Source: an uncultured Eubacteriales bacterium (lineage in GTDB: Bacteria > Bacillota > Clostridia > Oscillospirales > Oscillospiraceae). Taken from it: a DNA stretch of 55,948 nt. The notes below the pieces were generated by a model, which worked only from the letters and a program-made list of their open reading frames with translations, was not told the DNA's origin and ran no database searches. This document shows, in pieces, positions 33,208-42,840 of the stretch (the stretch's first letter is position 1; each line of letters begins with the position of its first letter). The translations under genes were made by a program, and so were the position numbers. Where the stretch lies: assembly GCA_902475855.1 (NCBI GenBank), contig CABSBF010000009.1, positions 1-55,948 of the forward strand, read 5' to 3'.

Positions 33208-34599
33208 ATGTTTTTGGAAACTCTTTCCAAAGTGTTTGATACCTTTGGCGCATCGGTTTCTGTTCCGCTGATTATTTTTGTCATTGCGCTGATTATGAAG
33301 GCAAAGCCTGCAAAGGCATTCCGCTCTGCTCTCCTGGCAGGCGTTGCACTGACCGGCTTCAGCCTCCTCATCAATGCCTATATGCCTACCATCAGCGGCA
33401 TCGTTGACAAGATGGTCAACAACACCGGCGTGAATCTGCCCGTTCTCGATGTGGGCTGGCAGGCCTGCGCTCTGGTTGCATATTCCACGAAGATCGGCAT
33501 GGCTTTCCTGATCATTGCCATCGTACTGCAGGTTGTGTTGTTCATCACAAAGTGGACGGACATCTTCATGCCCTCTGACCTGTGGAACACGTATTCGTTC
33601 ATGCTTTGGGGCTCCACGCTGTACATTGCGACCAAAAATGTGTGGCTGTCTCTGGGCCTGATGGTTCTGATGAACCTCTATGTTCTGCTCTTCGCAGAAA
33701 TGCTGGCACCTTGCTTCTCAAGCTATTACAACTATCCCGGCTGCGCACTGACTGCGCCGCACCATGCTGAGGGTGTTCCGTTCTATGTTCTGGTGAACTT
33801 CCTGATGAACAAGATCGGCCTGAACAAGGTGGACATCAATCTCAAGACCGTCCAGAAGAAGCTCGGCCTGTTTGGTGAGCCGATGGTGCTTGGCCTGATC
33901 GTCGGACTGGTGCTCGGCTTCATCGGAAACATCAAGGAGCTCGACACGCTGGCTGCCTGGGGCGAAATCGCGTCTGCCGGAATTGCAACTGCGGCAGTTA
34001 TGGCCATTTTCCCGAAGATCGCTTCTCTCTTCGCCGCCGCATTCACCCTTCTGACTGAGTCTACCAAGGGCGTTGCAAAGAAGCACGGCAAGAACCGCAA
34101 GTGGTACCTGTCCGTCAATGACGCGACCGGCTACGGCGAGCCCGCAACCATCATGGTCGGCACGCTGATGATTCCCATTATGCTTGTTCTGGCCTTCTTC
34201 CTGCCCGGCAACCGTGCGCTTATCATGGTTGACCTGATCGCGATGCCTTACTGTATGATCCCGATGATCAGCATCTCCAAGGGCAACATGCTCAAGACGC
34301 TCATCGGCACGATCCTTTACTTCTCCCTGGCACTGTACGTATGGGGCTGGATGGCAGAGCTTTACACCGCTGTTGCTGTGAGCGTCGGCTTTGAGCTGGC
34401 AAGCTCTACCATGCTCATCACCTGCACCTGCTTCATGCCCTTCCTGGCACTGCTGTTTGCAGCCTTCCTTTCCCGGAGTCCCATCTGGATCGGTCTGACG
34501 GTTGTTGTCTACTTTGTTGCCTACTTCCTGTACCGTAAGAACAAGGAAGCAGTCCTGAACTATATGCTCACCTGCAACGACGTGAAGGCAAAGGCTTAA
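33208..34599 (+). CDS. PTS EIIC permease (galactitol/GatC family)
   Basis: A 463-residue membrane permease with about twelve hydrophobic segments, of the EIIC-GAT family: LDVGWQACALVAYSTKIGMAF, then GLFGEPMVLGLIVGLVLG and the NDATGYGEPATIM region. It moves a polyol or pentitol with phosphorylation; the exact substrate cannot be read. It is flanked by EIIB (33 bases) and the 2-hydroxyacid dehydrogenase (1 base). Confidence 0.92.
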   Translation: MFLETLSKVFDTFGASVSVPLIIFVIALIMKAKPAKAFRSALLAGVALTGFSLLINAYMPTISGIVDKMVNNTGVNLPVLDVGWQACALVAYSTKIGMAFLIIAIVLQVVLFITKWTDIFMPSDLWNTYSFMLWGSTLYIATKNVWLSLGLMVLMNLYVLLFAEMLAPCFSSYYNYPGCALTAPHHAEGVPFYVLVNFLMNKIGLNKVDINLKTVQKKLGLFGEPMVLGLIVGLVLGFIGNIKELDTLAAWGEIASAGIATAAVMAIFPKIASLFAAAFTLLTESTKGVAKKHGKNRKWYLSVNDATGYGEPATIMVGTLMIPIMLVLAFFLPGNRALIMVDLIAMPYCMIPMISISKGNMLKTLIGTILYFSLALYVWGWMAELYTAVAVSVGFELASSTMLITCTCFMPFLALLFAAFLSRSPIWIGLTVVVYFVAYFLYRKNKEAVLNYMLTCNDVKAKA

Positions 34600-34600
34600 C

Positions 34601-35662
34601 ATGATGATCAACAAAGCGCAAATTCAACAAATTGTTGTGGTAGGGGACGCATATGTGTCCCCCTACACGCTGGAAAAAGCTGCCGCCGATCTGGACTGCC
34701 CGCAAGCGAAGATCGACGTACTGCAGTGGGGAAGCGGCGACCGTGACGAGTTTTCCGAGATGCAGACAGCCATTGAGCACAAGGGACCCGATGCAGCGCC
34801 ATATCCCTCCGAGCTGGATACCCTGATCGAAACCGCTGATGTGCTGATGGTGCATTTCTGCCCGCTTCCTGCGCATCTGCTCAGACGCGCAAAGCGGCTG
34901 AAGCTGGTCGGTGTATGCCGCGGCGGTGTGGACAATATTGCCGTTGATGCTCTGACGGAGCAGAAGATCCCGCTTGTGAACATCATCCGCAACGCTGAGG
35001 CGGTCGCGGAATTTACGCTCGGGCTGATGCTTGCCGAGACACGCAATATTGCGCGCAGCCACCGCCTGCTGATGCAGGGGGTATGGCCCAGCGAATTTCC
35101 GAACAGCGAATACACCGCGACACTGAAAAATATGACGGTCGGCATTGCCGGCCTCGGAAACATCGGTGCGCTTCTGGCAAAAAAGCTCTCGGCACTTGGC
35201 GTTCGTGTGCTCGGTTTTGATGCCTATCTTCCACAACAGGTGATAAAAGCGCTTCCCGCGGAGCCCGTAGAGATGTTGGAAGCTCTTTTCAAGGAATCTG
35301 ATGTCATTTCTCTGCATTTACGACTGACGCCGGAAAATGAGGGAATGATTGGCGCTGAACTGCTAGGCAGCATGAAGCCGACGGCGTATCTGATCAATGC
35401 CGCCAGAGCCGGCTTAATCGACGAAGCAGCGCTTGTGCAGGCACTCAAAACGCACACCATCGCGGGTGCGGCCCTGGATGTTTTCAATGACGAGCCGCTC
35501 AAGGCAGATTCTCCGCTGCTGACGCTCGACAACGTAACGCTGACGCCGCACATTGCCGGTGACACCGTAGATGCGATTGCACTTTCACCCTACCCGCTGG
35601 CGCAGGCGATGCGCGAGGTTCTGGAGCAGGGACGGACGCCGCGTGTTTACAACAAATTCTGA
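34601..35662 (+). CDS. D-isomer-specific 2-hydroxyacid dehydrogenase
   Basis: A 353-residue SerA/GyaR-type dehydrogenase. The NAD motif is GIAGLGNIGALLAKKL; catalytic residues are in VGVCRGGVDNI (Arg), LINAARAGLIDEAAL and DVFNDEPLKADSPLL, with H in TLTPHIAG. It could interconvert a 2-ketoacid and 2-hydroxyacid, or oxidise a sugar acid, in the pathway fed by the PTS. It starts one base after the EIIC stop. Confidence 0.9.
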   Translation: MMINKAQIQQIVVVGDAYVSPYTLEKAAADLDCPQAKIDVLQWGSGDRDEFSEMQTAIEHKGPDAAPYPSELDTLIETADVLMVHFCPLPAHLLRRAKRLKLVGVCRGGVDNIAVDALTEQKIPLVNIIRNAEAVAEFTLGLMLAETRNIARSHRLLMQGVWPSEFPNSEYTATLKNMTVGIAGLGNIGALLAKKLSALGVRVLGFDAYLPQQVIKALPAEPVEMLEALFKESDVISLHLRLTPENEGMIGAELLGSMKPTAYLINAARAGLIDEAALVQALKTHTIAGAALDVFNDEPLKADSPLLTLDNVTLTPHIAGDTVDAIALSPYPLAQAMREVLEQGRTPRVYNKF

Positions 35663-35678
35663 TGCGAGGTAGAAAATT

Positions 35679-36338
35679 ATGACGTTAATGCAAAAGGAAA
35701 GACAGGAAATTGTTGAGCATCTGAAAATGCTCATCACGCACGGCCTGACCAAGGGTACCGGCGGCAATATCAGCATCTACGACCCGGAAGCAGGGCTTAT
35801 GGCAATCAGCCCGAGCGGCATGGATTACTTCACCCTGACACCTGAGGATGTCGTTGTGATGGATTTGCACGGCAACGTCGTAGAGGGCAAACGCAAACCC
35901 TCCAGTGAGCATGAAATGCACAGCATTTTCTACCGTGAGCGCCCGGAAATCCGTTCCGTAGTACATGCGCACAGCATTTATTCCTGCGTACTGGCCAGCC
36001 TGAACTGGGGCATTGAGCCCTGCACCTATCTGATCGGCTCAGCAGGCAAGAATGTCCGCTGCACGAAGTATGAGACCTTCGGCACGGCCGAGCTTGCAAA
36101 GTCCGCGCTTGAGGGCATGAAGGACCGCTATGCGGTGCTGCTTGGCAACCACGGCCTGTTGGCCGGCGGTGCGGATCTGCCGTCCGCCTTCGATACAGCG
36201 GAGGAGATTGAATTTTGCGCGGAGATCTACTACAAGTGCAAACTGGCAGGCGAACCGGTTTTGCTCTCTGAGGAGCAGATGGACGTCGTGCTGAAAAAGT
36301 TCGAAACCTATGGAGTTCAGCCGGAGATCGACGAATGA
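35679..36338 (+). CDS. Class II (FucA/AraD-type) aldolase/epimerase
   Basis: A 219-residue metal-dependent aldolase. GGNISIYDPEAG and AISPSGMDYFTL form the phosphate site; the zinc ligands lie in VVHAHSIYSCVL and LLGNHGLLAGG. Relatives split fuculose-1-P, rhamnulose-1-P or ribulose-1-P into dihydroxyacetone phosphate and a short aldehyde, or epimerise ribulose-5-P. With the PTS it would act on a phosphorylated ketose. It overlaps the following start by 3 bases (ATGA). Confidence 0.9.
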   Translation: MTLMQKERQEIVEHLKMLITHGLTKGTGGNISIYDPEAGLMAISPSGMDYFTLTPEDVVVMDLHGNVVEGKRKPSSEHEMHSIFYRERPEIRSVVHAHSIYSCVLASLNWGIEPCTYLIGSAGKNVRCTKYETFGTAELAKSALEGMKDRYAVLLGNHGLLAGGADLPSAFDTAEEIEFCAEIYYKCKLAGEPVLLSEEQMDVVLKKFETYGVQPEIDE

Positions 36339-37365
36339 AAAAAGTGATGTTCTATGGGCCGAAAGACATCCGAATTGAGGATGCGCCCATCCCGGAACCT
36401 GCCTACGGCGAGATCATTGTGCGCAATTGCGCAATCAGGTTGCGCTGACCTGCGGTACGGACGTAAAAACCTATCTGCGCGGTTATCCCGGTGATATTCC
36501 GCCTTACGGCTTCGGCCATGAGGCGTCCGGTGTTGTATCCGCCGTGGGGGAGGGAGTCACACGCTTTCATGTCGGTGATCGTGTAGTCTGCCACAATTCC
36601 GCACCCTGTCAGAAATGCTATTACTGCAAAAAAGGAATCCACTCCATGTGCGATGATATTCTTTGGAATATGGGCGCCTTTGCACAGTATCAGCGCATCC
36701 CACAGCGCATTGTCGAGCAGAATACATTCTTGCTCCCGGACGAAATGACGTTTGAAACAGCAGCTTTGATGGAGCCGCTGGCCTGCGTCACTTACGGCGT
36801 AGAGTCAGTCGGTGTACATCTGGGCGATACCGTTGTCATCAATGGCGCAGGGCCGATCGGCCTGATGTATGTAGCCCTTTTGACCAGAAAGGGAGCGCGT
36901 GTGATCGCGACCGACCTTTCTGATCTTCGCCTTGCAATGGCTAGAAAGCTCGGCGCCGCAGAGACCGTAAACGCCTCGCAGGGAGATACGGTTGCACGGG
37001 TGAAGGCACTGACCGAGGAAAGCAGAGGCTGTGATGTAGCAATTGAGGCGACCGGTTATCCTGAGGTCTGGGAAAAGAACATCTGTATGGCCCGTAAGGG
37101 TGGCAAGGTGTTGCTGTTCGGCGGAACCAAGGCCGGAACACAGCTCGTTGCGGATGCAAATCTGGTGCATTATTCACAGCTTACCATTATGGGGCTTTAT
37201 CACACCACACCGGTGTATACTATGACGGCTTTTGAACTGCTGAAAAACGGAGTGATCCGCGCAGAGGACTTCGTCAGTGAGACTTATCCGCTTGAGCAGA
37301 TCGAAACCGCAATTTTGGAGCATTCCAAAGGAATGTGCATCAAAAATCGAATTCTGCTCGACTGA
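36335..37365 (+). pseudogene. Zinc-dependent alcohol/polyol dehydrogenase disrupted by an 8-bp tandem duplication
   Basis: The gene starts at ATG 36335 (ATGA overlap with the aldolase) but reads only 37 codons to TGA at 36446-36448. TGCGCAAT occurs twice in tandem at 36420-36427 and 36428-36435. Removing one copy restores one frame of 340 codons: VRN-QVALTCGTDVKTY, then the GHEAS metal site, CxxC zinc cluster (PCQKCYYCKKGIHSMC) and NAD fold (INGAGPIGLMYVALL). The family is medium-chain polyol dehydrogenases such as galactitol- or sorbitol-phosphate dehydrogenase. The long downstream frame from TTG 36427 lacks the first ~30 residues and a ribosome site. Polyol oxidation is the step that should link the PTS to the aldolase. 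Confidence 0.88.
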
Positions 37366-37386
37366 TATCGAAAGAAGGAGCGACGT

Positions 37387-37686
37387 ATGATTTACCTGTT
37401 ATTGTTTTTTGGCGTGTATTTTATCTTTAAAGGCATCCTGCTTATCAACGGGCGAACGGTTCCCAAGGGCGTTCGGACGCGCATTCAGGATGAGCGCACG
37501 CTGCGCGGATGGTGCTACGGAACGGGAGTAGTGCATGTTTTGTGGGGTCTGTGCGCGGTTGCGCTCTGGATGGCCAACACCTTTGTACCATATGCCCTGT
37601 ATGCATTTGCGGTGTTTGCTGCAAGCGGTGTTGCCAGCATTATCATGATGGTACGCACCACAAAGCAATACAGTAATAAGCGTTAA
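37387..37686 (+). CDS. Small three-helix membrane protein of unknown function
   Basis: A 99-residue protein with helices at about 1-20, 45-62 and 65-90; the loop KGVRTRIQDERTLRGWCYG is charged. It resembles DUF3784-like small membrane proteins, uncertain. AAGGAG precedes the ATG. It is 21 bases after the zinc dehydrogenase gene and ends the plus-strand operon. Confidence 0.72.
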   Translation: MIYLLLFFGVYFIFKGILLINGRTVPKGVRTRIQDERTLRGWCYGTGVVHVLWGLCAVALWMANTFVPYALYAFAVFAASGVASIIMMVRTTKQYSNKR

Positions 37687-37693
37687 TTCTTCG

Positions 37694-37725
37694 CCGCCTT
37701 GCCCGAGTCGGCAGGGCGGATATTT
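37694..37725 (+). terminator. Terminator of the PTS permease operon
   Basis: A 10-bp stem (37694-37703 with 37710-37719) with one G-U pair, a 6-base loop, then ATATTTT. Confidence 0.7.
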
Positions 37726-37734
37726 TGCATAATA

Positions 37735-37781
37735 AATCGGCACAACCTGTCATTTCGACGGTTGTGCCGATTGTTTGTTTT
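37735..37781. terminator. Bidirectional terminator before the acyltransferase gene
   Basis: A perfect 13-bp stem (37735-37747 with 37760-37772) and a 12-base loop, with T-rich sequence to the right and A/T-rich sequence to the left; it ends the minus-strand acyl-ligase/acyltransferase transcript. Confidence 0.82.
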
Positions 37782-37786
37782 CGTTC

Positions 37787-38527
37787 TCAGAAGAAAACGG
37801 CCAGAAGCATCGTGAGCCCTGCCAGCAGCGGCTGATGCAGCAGATAAATCCACAGAGAATGGCGGCCGCAGAACCGGAAGAAGCGCAGCAGCCAGAAATC
37901 AGAGTTTACTCTCGGAAGCAGGCTTTCCCTGCGCCGATAGACAGTTCTGCCGAGAACGGCACCAAGCAGAAACCAGCCCAGGTTTGGAAAAATTGGAAAG
38001 TAGTCTCCGCTGTAGAAGCCGGTAGTCCGAATGCCGAGCGCGCCTAGCAGCAGGCCTGGTACGGAGGGGAAGTCCATACGGAGCGGCTCCAATGCAGCCA
38101 GCCAGACGCCGAGCGCAAGGAACGCCGCACCCAGTACGGCAAGTGCCCAGACTGGCAGCCTTTTGAAGAGCGGGAAGAGCATCATGCATAAGCCAAGCAA
38201 ATGAAGAATTCCAAAGTAAATGGAGAGTGAGCGGTTGAATTTCAGCATATAGACCATAAAGAGTGTCACGCCGGTGATCAGAAGGCCGGCACCAAACACG
38301 ATCACGCCGCGCCGGAAACTGCGGGAGGCAAGCGCTGCGCAGATACCTGAGATCAGGATAAAGAGAATATGTCCATAGCGCTGGCAGAAATTGAACCAAG
38401 CGGGCATGATGAGGCCGAGACCTCCAAACTCATTCAGGTCAAAGACAAAATGTACGACGATCATGCACAGAATGCAGATGCCGCGCAGGGCATCCAGTTC
38501 CCAAATGCGGTTTTTCGGCTGCGTCAT
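37787..38527 (-). CDS. Membrane acyltransferase of the HGSNAT/DUF1624 type
   Basis: A 246-residue protein with about seven membrane helices. N-terminal ELDALRGICILCMIVVHFVFD matches the heparan-alpha-glucosaminide N-acetyltransferase catalytic domain, with RHSLWIYLLHQPLL at the C-terminus. It would transfer an acyl or acetyl group across the membrane to a surface sugar. It overlaps the acyl-CoA ligase gene by 4 bases, so acyl-CoA made by the ligase may be its donor (inference). Confidence 0.85.
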   Translation of the reverse strand: MTQPKNRIWELDALRGICILCMIVVHFVFDLNEFGGLGLIMPAWFNFCQRYGHILFILISGICAALASRSFRRGVIVFGAGLLITGVTLFMVYMLKFNRSLSIYFGILHLLGLCMMLFPLFKRLPVWALAVLGAAFLALGVWLAALEPLRMDFPSVPGLLLGALGIRTTGFYSGDYFPIFPNLGWFLLGAVLGRTVYRRRESLLPRVNSDFWLLRFFRFCGRHSLWIYLLHQPLLAGLTMLLAVFF

Positions 38528-40233
38528 GCCTGCGCCTCCTGCTGTGCTTCCTCTTCCAGAACTCGGTAGGCGACCTTTCCGACCAGTGTTTTCGGGAGCT
38601 CCTCGCGGAATTCAATTTCATAGGGCATGGCATATTTAGCAATGCGTTTGCGGCAGTAGGCAAGAAGCTCCTGCCGCACGGCTTCACTGGGAGAAACATC
38701 CGGCTTCAGAACGACAAAAGCCTTGACCTTGTGCATCTTATAAGGATCTTTCACGCCGATCACACAGGAAAGAAGCACCTTCTCATGACCGTCAATGATG
38801 TTTTCAAGCTGGCTGGGATAAACATTGTAGCCCGAGGTGATGATGACCCGCTTGATGCGCTGGCGGAAGTAGACAAAGCCGTCTGCATCCATACAGCCAA
38901 GGTCACCTGTGTGCAGCCAGAGTTTTCCGTCATCATGGCGGCGGAGCGTCTGTGCGGTTTCCTCCGGGTTATCCAGATAGCCCAGCATGACACTGGGGCC
39001 GGAAACACAGATCTCGCCTTCCTCGTTCGGGCCGAGCTCCTGTGTGGTGCCGGTTTTGACGATCTTGTAATAGGTATCCGGGAAGGGAATTCCGATGGAA
39101 CCGTCGCGCGCATAGTCGATGGGCGTCAGACAGCTTGCCGTGACGCATTCGGTTGTGCCATAACCTTCGCGGATCTGAATGGTAGCTTGATGCGCTTTCA
39201 GGAAGCGGTCAACCTTGTGCTTCAGCTCCACGGAAAGCGTATCACCGCCGGAGAACATTCCCATCAGGAAGGACATATCCAACCTGTCCAGATGCGTCGT
39301 GCGCAGCAGGGCCTCAAAGAGAGTCGGTACGCCGGGAATGAAGTTCGGCCGCTTCTTCTTCAAAAGTTCGGCATAGACCTTGATGGTAAATGTGGGAACC
39401 AGGATGCATCTTGCACCGCCGACGAGTGCCGTGTGGATGCCAATGCCGAGGCCAAAGCCGTGGAAGATCGGCATTACGGAGAGCATTTTCAGCCCCTCCA
39501 GGCTGGCGTAGCCGCTGGCAGCGATGGTTTGAAGCGCAAGCGCGTTAAAATTGTAGCTGGATAGGCAGATGCCCTTGGTCGTTCCCGTCGTACCGCCGGA
39601 ATAGAGAATGCAGGCGCAGGCAGCGTAGTCCTCATCCGGGTCTGGAAGATTGGCGCAGACACAGTGCAGTGCATCCTCCCAGAGAAGATAGCCGCTGCGC
39701 GGCAGCTTTGGCGTTTTGCGGCCCTGAGTCAAAGCGTAGCCGAGTTTCATGGAAACAGAAAGCTCATCCTGAATCCGCGCAATCAAAAGAAGCGGACGGC
39801 GCTTGGCACCCTGAATTGCCTGTGATACCTTTTCATACAGGCGATCGAGTGTCAGAATTGCTTTGCTGTCCGACTGGTTGAGATAAAAGGTGATTTCATC
39901 AACGGCGGATAGGGGATGGATCATATTTGAGACTGCGCCGATACGGCTGAGCGCATAAAAGCAGTCCACCGCCTGCGGCGTATTGGGCATACAGATCGTA
40001 ACGCGGTCGCCCTTGCGTATACCGAGTGCGTAGAGAGCGGCGGCAGCGCGGTCTATGCGGCGCAGAAACGCAGAAAAGCTGGTTTTCCGGTTCATGAATT
40101 CATAGGCGCACAGACCTGGTACACGTCTTGCCGTCTGTGCGACGAGCTGATACATGGTAAGCTTCGGATAATCAATGGTGCAGGGAATACTGCCATAGAA
40201 TTTGCGCCAGGGCGCAGACGCGGAGAGAGACAT
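38524..40233 (-). CDS. AMP-dependent acyl-CoA ligase
   Basis: A 569-residue ANL-superfamily enzyme. YSGGTTGTTKG is the phosphate loop, REGYGTTECV motif A5, LHTGDLG motif A7, FRQRIKRVIITSGYNVYPS motif A8 and LPKTLVGKVAYR the catalytic Lys. It activates a fatty or aryl acid to acyl-AMP and then acyl-CoA. GGAGG precedes ATG 40233. Translational coupling with the acyltransferase suggests a joint task. Confidence 0.9.
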   Translation of the reverse strand: MSLSASAPWRKFYGSIPCTIDYPKLTMYQLVAQTARRVPGLCAYEFMNRKTSFSAFLRRIDRAAAALYALGIRKGDRVTICMPNTPQAVDCFYALSRIGAVSNMIHPLSAVDEITFYLNQSDSKAILTLDRLYEKVSQAIQGAKRRPLLLIARIQDELSVSMKLGYALTQGRKTPKLPRSGYLLWEDALHCVCANLPDPDEDYAACACILYSGGTTGTTKGICLSSYNFNALALQTIAASGYASLEGLKMLSVMPIFHGFGLGIGIHTALVGGARCILVPTFTIKVYAELLKKKRPNFIPGVPTLFEALLRTTHLDRLDMSFLMGMFSGGDTLSVELKHKVDRFLKAHQATIQIREGYGTTECVTASCLTPIDYARDGSIGIPFPDTYYKIVKTGTTQELGPNEEGEICVSGPSVMLGYLDNPEETAQTLRRHDDGKLWLHTGDLGCMDADGFVYFRQRIKRVIITSGYNVYPSQLENIIDGHEKVLLSCVIGVKDPYKMHKVKAFVVLKPDVSPSEAVRQELLAYCRKRIAKYAMPYEIEFREELPKTLVGKVAYRVLEEEAQQEAQA

Positions 40234-40262
40234 GGGCGCACCTCCTGTTGAAAACTGTGAGT

Positions 40263-40271
40263 ATTATATCA
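40263..40271 (-). promoter_or_regulatory. Extended -10 promoter of the acyl-CoA ligase operon
   Basis: On the minus strand TGATATAAT: a consensus TATAAT (40263-40268) with an extended TGn. No good -35 is visible 17 bases upstream, which is usual for extended -10 promoters. The intergenic stretch 40234-40458 otherwise carries only the leader of pcrA, with a weak TTTATT/TAGAAT pair at 40399-40427. Confidence 0.6.
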
Positions 40272-40458
40272 AATCCTCCGAAAAAAAGCTACACTCAAAG
40301 GAGACCGCTCAATAAAAACCTGTTGCGTTCCTGCGCGCTGTTCCGGCCAAACCGCTTCAGTGAAAATGCCGATTTTCGTTCCTGTGAAAAACATCCCCTT
40401 TATTTCCGCCGGAAAATGGAGTAGAATAGAGGCAAATCATTTTGATCAGGAGCAGATA

Positions 40459-42819
40459 ATGGCACAGAGTTTAGAACAGCGGTTTCTGACCGCAAGAAAA
40501 GAATACATTCTCCGGTGCTTCTCCCGCATGAATCCCATGCAGATGGAAGCCGTTCTCGCGACCGAAGGCCCGCTGCTGCTGCTTGCAGGCGCGGGCAGCG
40601 GCAAGACAACCGTCCTCATCAACCGCATTGCAAACCTCATCCGCTTTGGCTGCGCGGCCAGTTCTGACGAACTTGCCCGGCAAGTTACGGAAGAGGACGT
40701 CTGCTTTTTGGAGCGCGAGATTGCCGATCCACACGAGGAAAACCGCACGGCGGCGGATGAGCTGTGCGCACTGCATCCGGCAGTGCCGTGGTCTATCATC
40801 GCCATTACATTTACGAATAAGGCTGCAAACGAACTTAAGGAGCGTCTGACCGCCATGCTGGGGCCGGAGGCCAACGATGTCTGGGCAATGACCTTCCATT
40901 CGGCCTGCTGCCGTATTTTGCGCCGGGAGATTGAGCGTATCGGCTATGACCGCAGCTTTACAATCTATGACACGGCGGATTCCGAGCGCGTGATCAAGGA
41001 AATTCTGCGTGACCGAAACCTGGACGAAAAGACCTTCCCGCCCCGTTCCGTTCTTGGCATGATCTCCAAGGCCAAGGATCAGATGGCTTCTCCGGAGGCC
41101 TTTGCAAAGGATGTAGGGGATGATTACCGTCTCAAGCGCATTGCTGAGCTGTACAAGGAGTATCAGTCCCGCCTGAAAGCGTCGAACGCCGTGGATTTTG
41201 ACGATATCATTCTCTTGACCGTGCAGATTTTGCAGCAGTTTGAGGACGTGCGCGATTATTACCAGCGCAAGTTCCGCTATGTTCTGATCGACGAATATCA
41301 GGATACAAACCATCTGCAATACCTGCTGGCCTCGCTGCTGGCCGGACGCTATGAGAATATCTGTGTCGTCGGCGATGACGACCAGAGTATCTACCGATTC
41401 CGCGGTGCGACCATCCGCAATATTCTGGATTTTGAAAAGGAATACAAGGGAGCGCGGGTCATTCGCCTTGAGCAGAATTACCGCTCCACGCAGTCCATCC
41501 TCGATGCGGCCAACGCCGTGATCTCCAACAACCGCGGCCGCAAGGGGAAAAAGCTCTGGACGAACAACGGCGCAGGCGAGAATATCCTTTTCTATGAAGC
41601 CTTCAATGAATCGGATGAGGCGAATTTTGTTGCAAATAATATCCTGACAGAGTCCCGCGGGAAGAACTTTAAAGACTTTGCCATTCTTTACCGGACAAAC
41701 GCGCAGTCCAACGCGATGGAATATGCCTTCAAGCGCAGCGGCATCCCATACCGCATCATTGGCGGCACACGATTCTTCGACCGTGCCGAGGTCAAGGATA
41801 TGCTGGCCTACCTCTGGGTGATCAGCAACCGCGCCGATGATCTGCGGCTCAAGCGCATTATCAATCAGCCGCCGCGCGGTATCGGCGCAAAGACAGTCGA
41901 GACGATCGAACGTCTCTGCACTGCTTCTGGAAAGCCCCTTTACAGTGTGGTCAGCGATCCCTATTCCTATCCTGCGATGAAGCGATCGGCGCAGAAGCTC
42001 ATGAACTTCACCGTGCTGATCGAGGAATGTGCAGAGCTCGCGCAGACCATGCCTTTGCCGGACTTTTATGAGGAACTGCTCATCCGTACCGGTTACGTCA
42101 AAATGCTGGAGGAAAAGGAGGAGGTTGAAAACCGCACCCGGCTTGAAAACGTCCGCGAATTGAAATCCTCCATCGTCAATTATGTGGCAAATTCCGATTC
42201 GCCGACACTCAGCGGCTTCTTGGAGGAAATCGCGCTCTACACGGACATTGAACAGTACGATCAGGATGCAGATGCCGTCGTTATGATGACGATGCATTCA
42301 GCTAAGGGACTGGAATTTCCAAACGTCTACGTTATCGGCATGGAAGAAGGGCTTTTCCCCGGCATGCGCTCCATCGGCGACCCGGAGGAAATGGAGGAGG
42401 AACGGCGCCTGTGCTATGTGGCCATAACACGCGCGAAAAAGCACCTGACACTCACCTGTGCCAAGCAGCGTATGCTCTACGGCCGCACCTCGGTCAACCG
42501 GCATTCCCGCTTTATTGAGGAGATCCCGCCGGAACTGATCACAGGAAAGAAAGCAGAGCTGCCCAAGGCATATCAGAAGCCTGTCCAGCCGCAGCGGCAG
42601 CAGCGATCCTGGACGGATTCCTTCCAGACCCGCAAGACACAGGCACCTGTGCCGGAGTTCCGCAAGGGCGACATGATCGTACATGACACCTTCGGGCGCG
42701 GCATGATCCTTTCCGTCTTGAAGATGGGCAACGACGCCATGCTGGAAATCGCTTTCGACCAGGTCGGCACCAAACGACTGATGGCGTGTGCTGCAGCGGC
42801 GCGTATGCATAAGGCCTGA
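40459..42819 (+). CDS. pcrA: UvrD/PcrA-type superfamily 1 DNA helicase
   Basis: A 786-residue 3'-5' helicase. Walker A is LLAGAGSGKTTVL (residues 43-51 core), then ITFTNKAANELKERL, Walker B LIDEYQDTN near residue 280, GDDDQSIYRFRGA, and the C-terminal MTMHSAKGLEFPNV and CYVAITRAKK motifs. A Tudor-like C-terminal tail (FRKGDMIVHDTFGRG) is typical of PcrA and contacts RNA polymerase. There is an inserted ~45-residue acidic segment between motifs I and Ia. ATG 40459 follows AGGAG; the longer frame lacks a site. Confidence 0.94.
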   Translation: MAQSLEQRFLTARKEYILRCFSRMNPMQMEAVLATEGPLLLLAGAGSGKTTVLINRIANLIRFGCAASSDELARQVTEEDVCFLEREIADPHEENRTAADELCALHPAVPWSIIAITFTNKAANELKERLTAMLGPEANDVWAMTFHSACCRILRREIERIGYDRSFTIYDTADSERVIKEILRDRNLDEKTFPPRSVLGMISKAKDQMASPEAFAKDVGDDYRLKRIAELYKEYQSRLKASNAVDFDDIILLTVQILQQFEDVRDYYQRKFRYVLIDEYQDTNHLQYLLASLLAGRYENICVVGDDDQSIYRFRGATIRNILDFEKEYKGARVIRLEQNYRSTQSILDAANAVISNNRGRKGKKLWTNNGAGENILFYEAFNESDEANFVANNILTESRGKNFKDFAILYRTNAQSNAMEYAFKRSGIPYRIIGGTRFFDRAEVKDMLAYLWVISNRADDLRLKRIINQPPRGIGAKTVETIERLCTASGKPLYSVVSDPYSYPAMKRSAQKLMNFTVLIEECAELAQTMPLPDFYEELLIRTGYVKMLEEKEEVENRTRLENVRELKSSIVNYVANSDSPTLSGFLEEIALYTDIEQYDQDADAVVMMTMHSAKGLEFPNVYVIGMEEGLFPGMRSIGDPEEMEEERRLCYVAITRAKKHLTLTCAKQRMLYGRTSVNRHSRFIEEIPPELITGKKAELPKAYQKPVQPQRQQRSWTDSFQTRKTQAPVPEFRKGDMIVHDTFGRGMILSVLKMGNDAMLEIAFDQVGTKRLMACAAAARMHKA

Positions 42820-42840
42820 GAACGAATTGCACTCTTCTCC

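Noticed and set aside
40471..42297. A 608-codon open frame on the minus strand
   Set aside because: It is antisense to pcrA, has no ribosome site or recognisable domain, and pcrA carries all helicase motifs.
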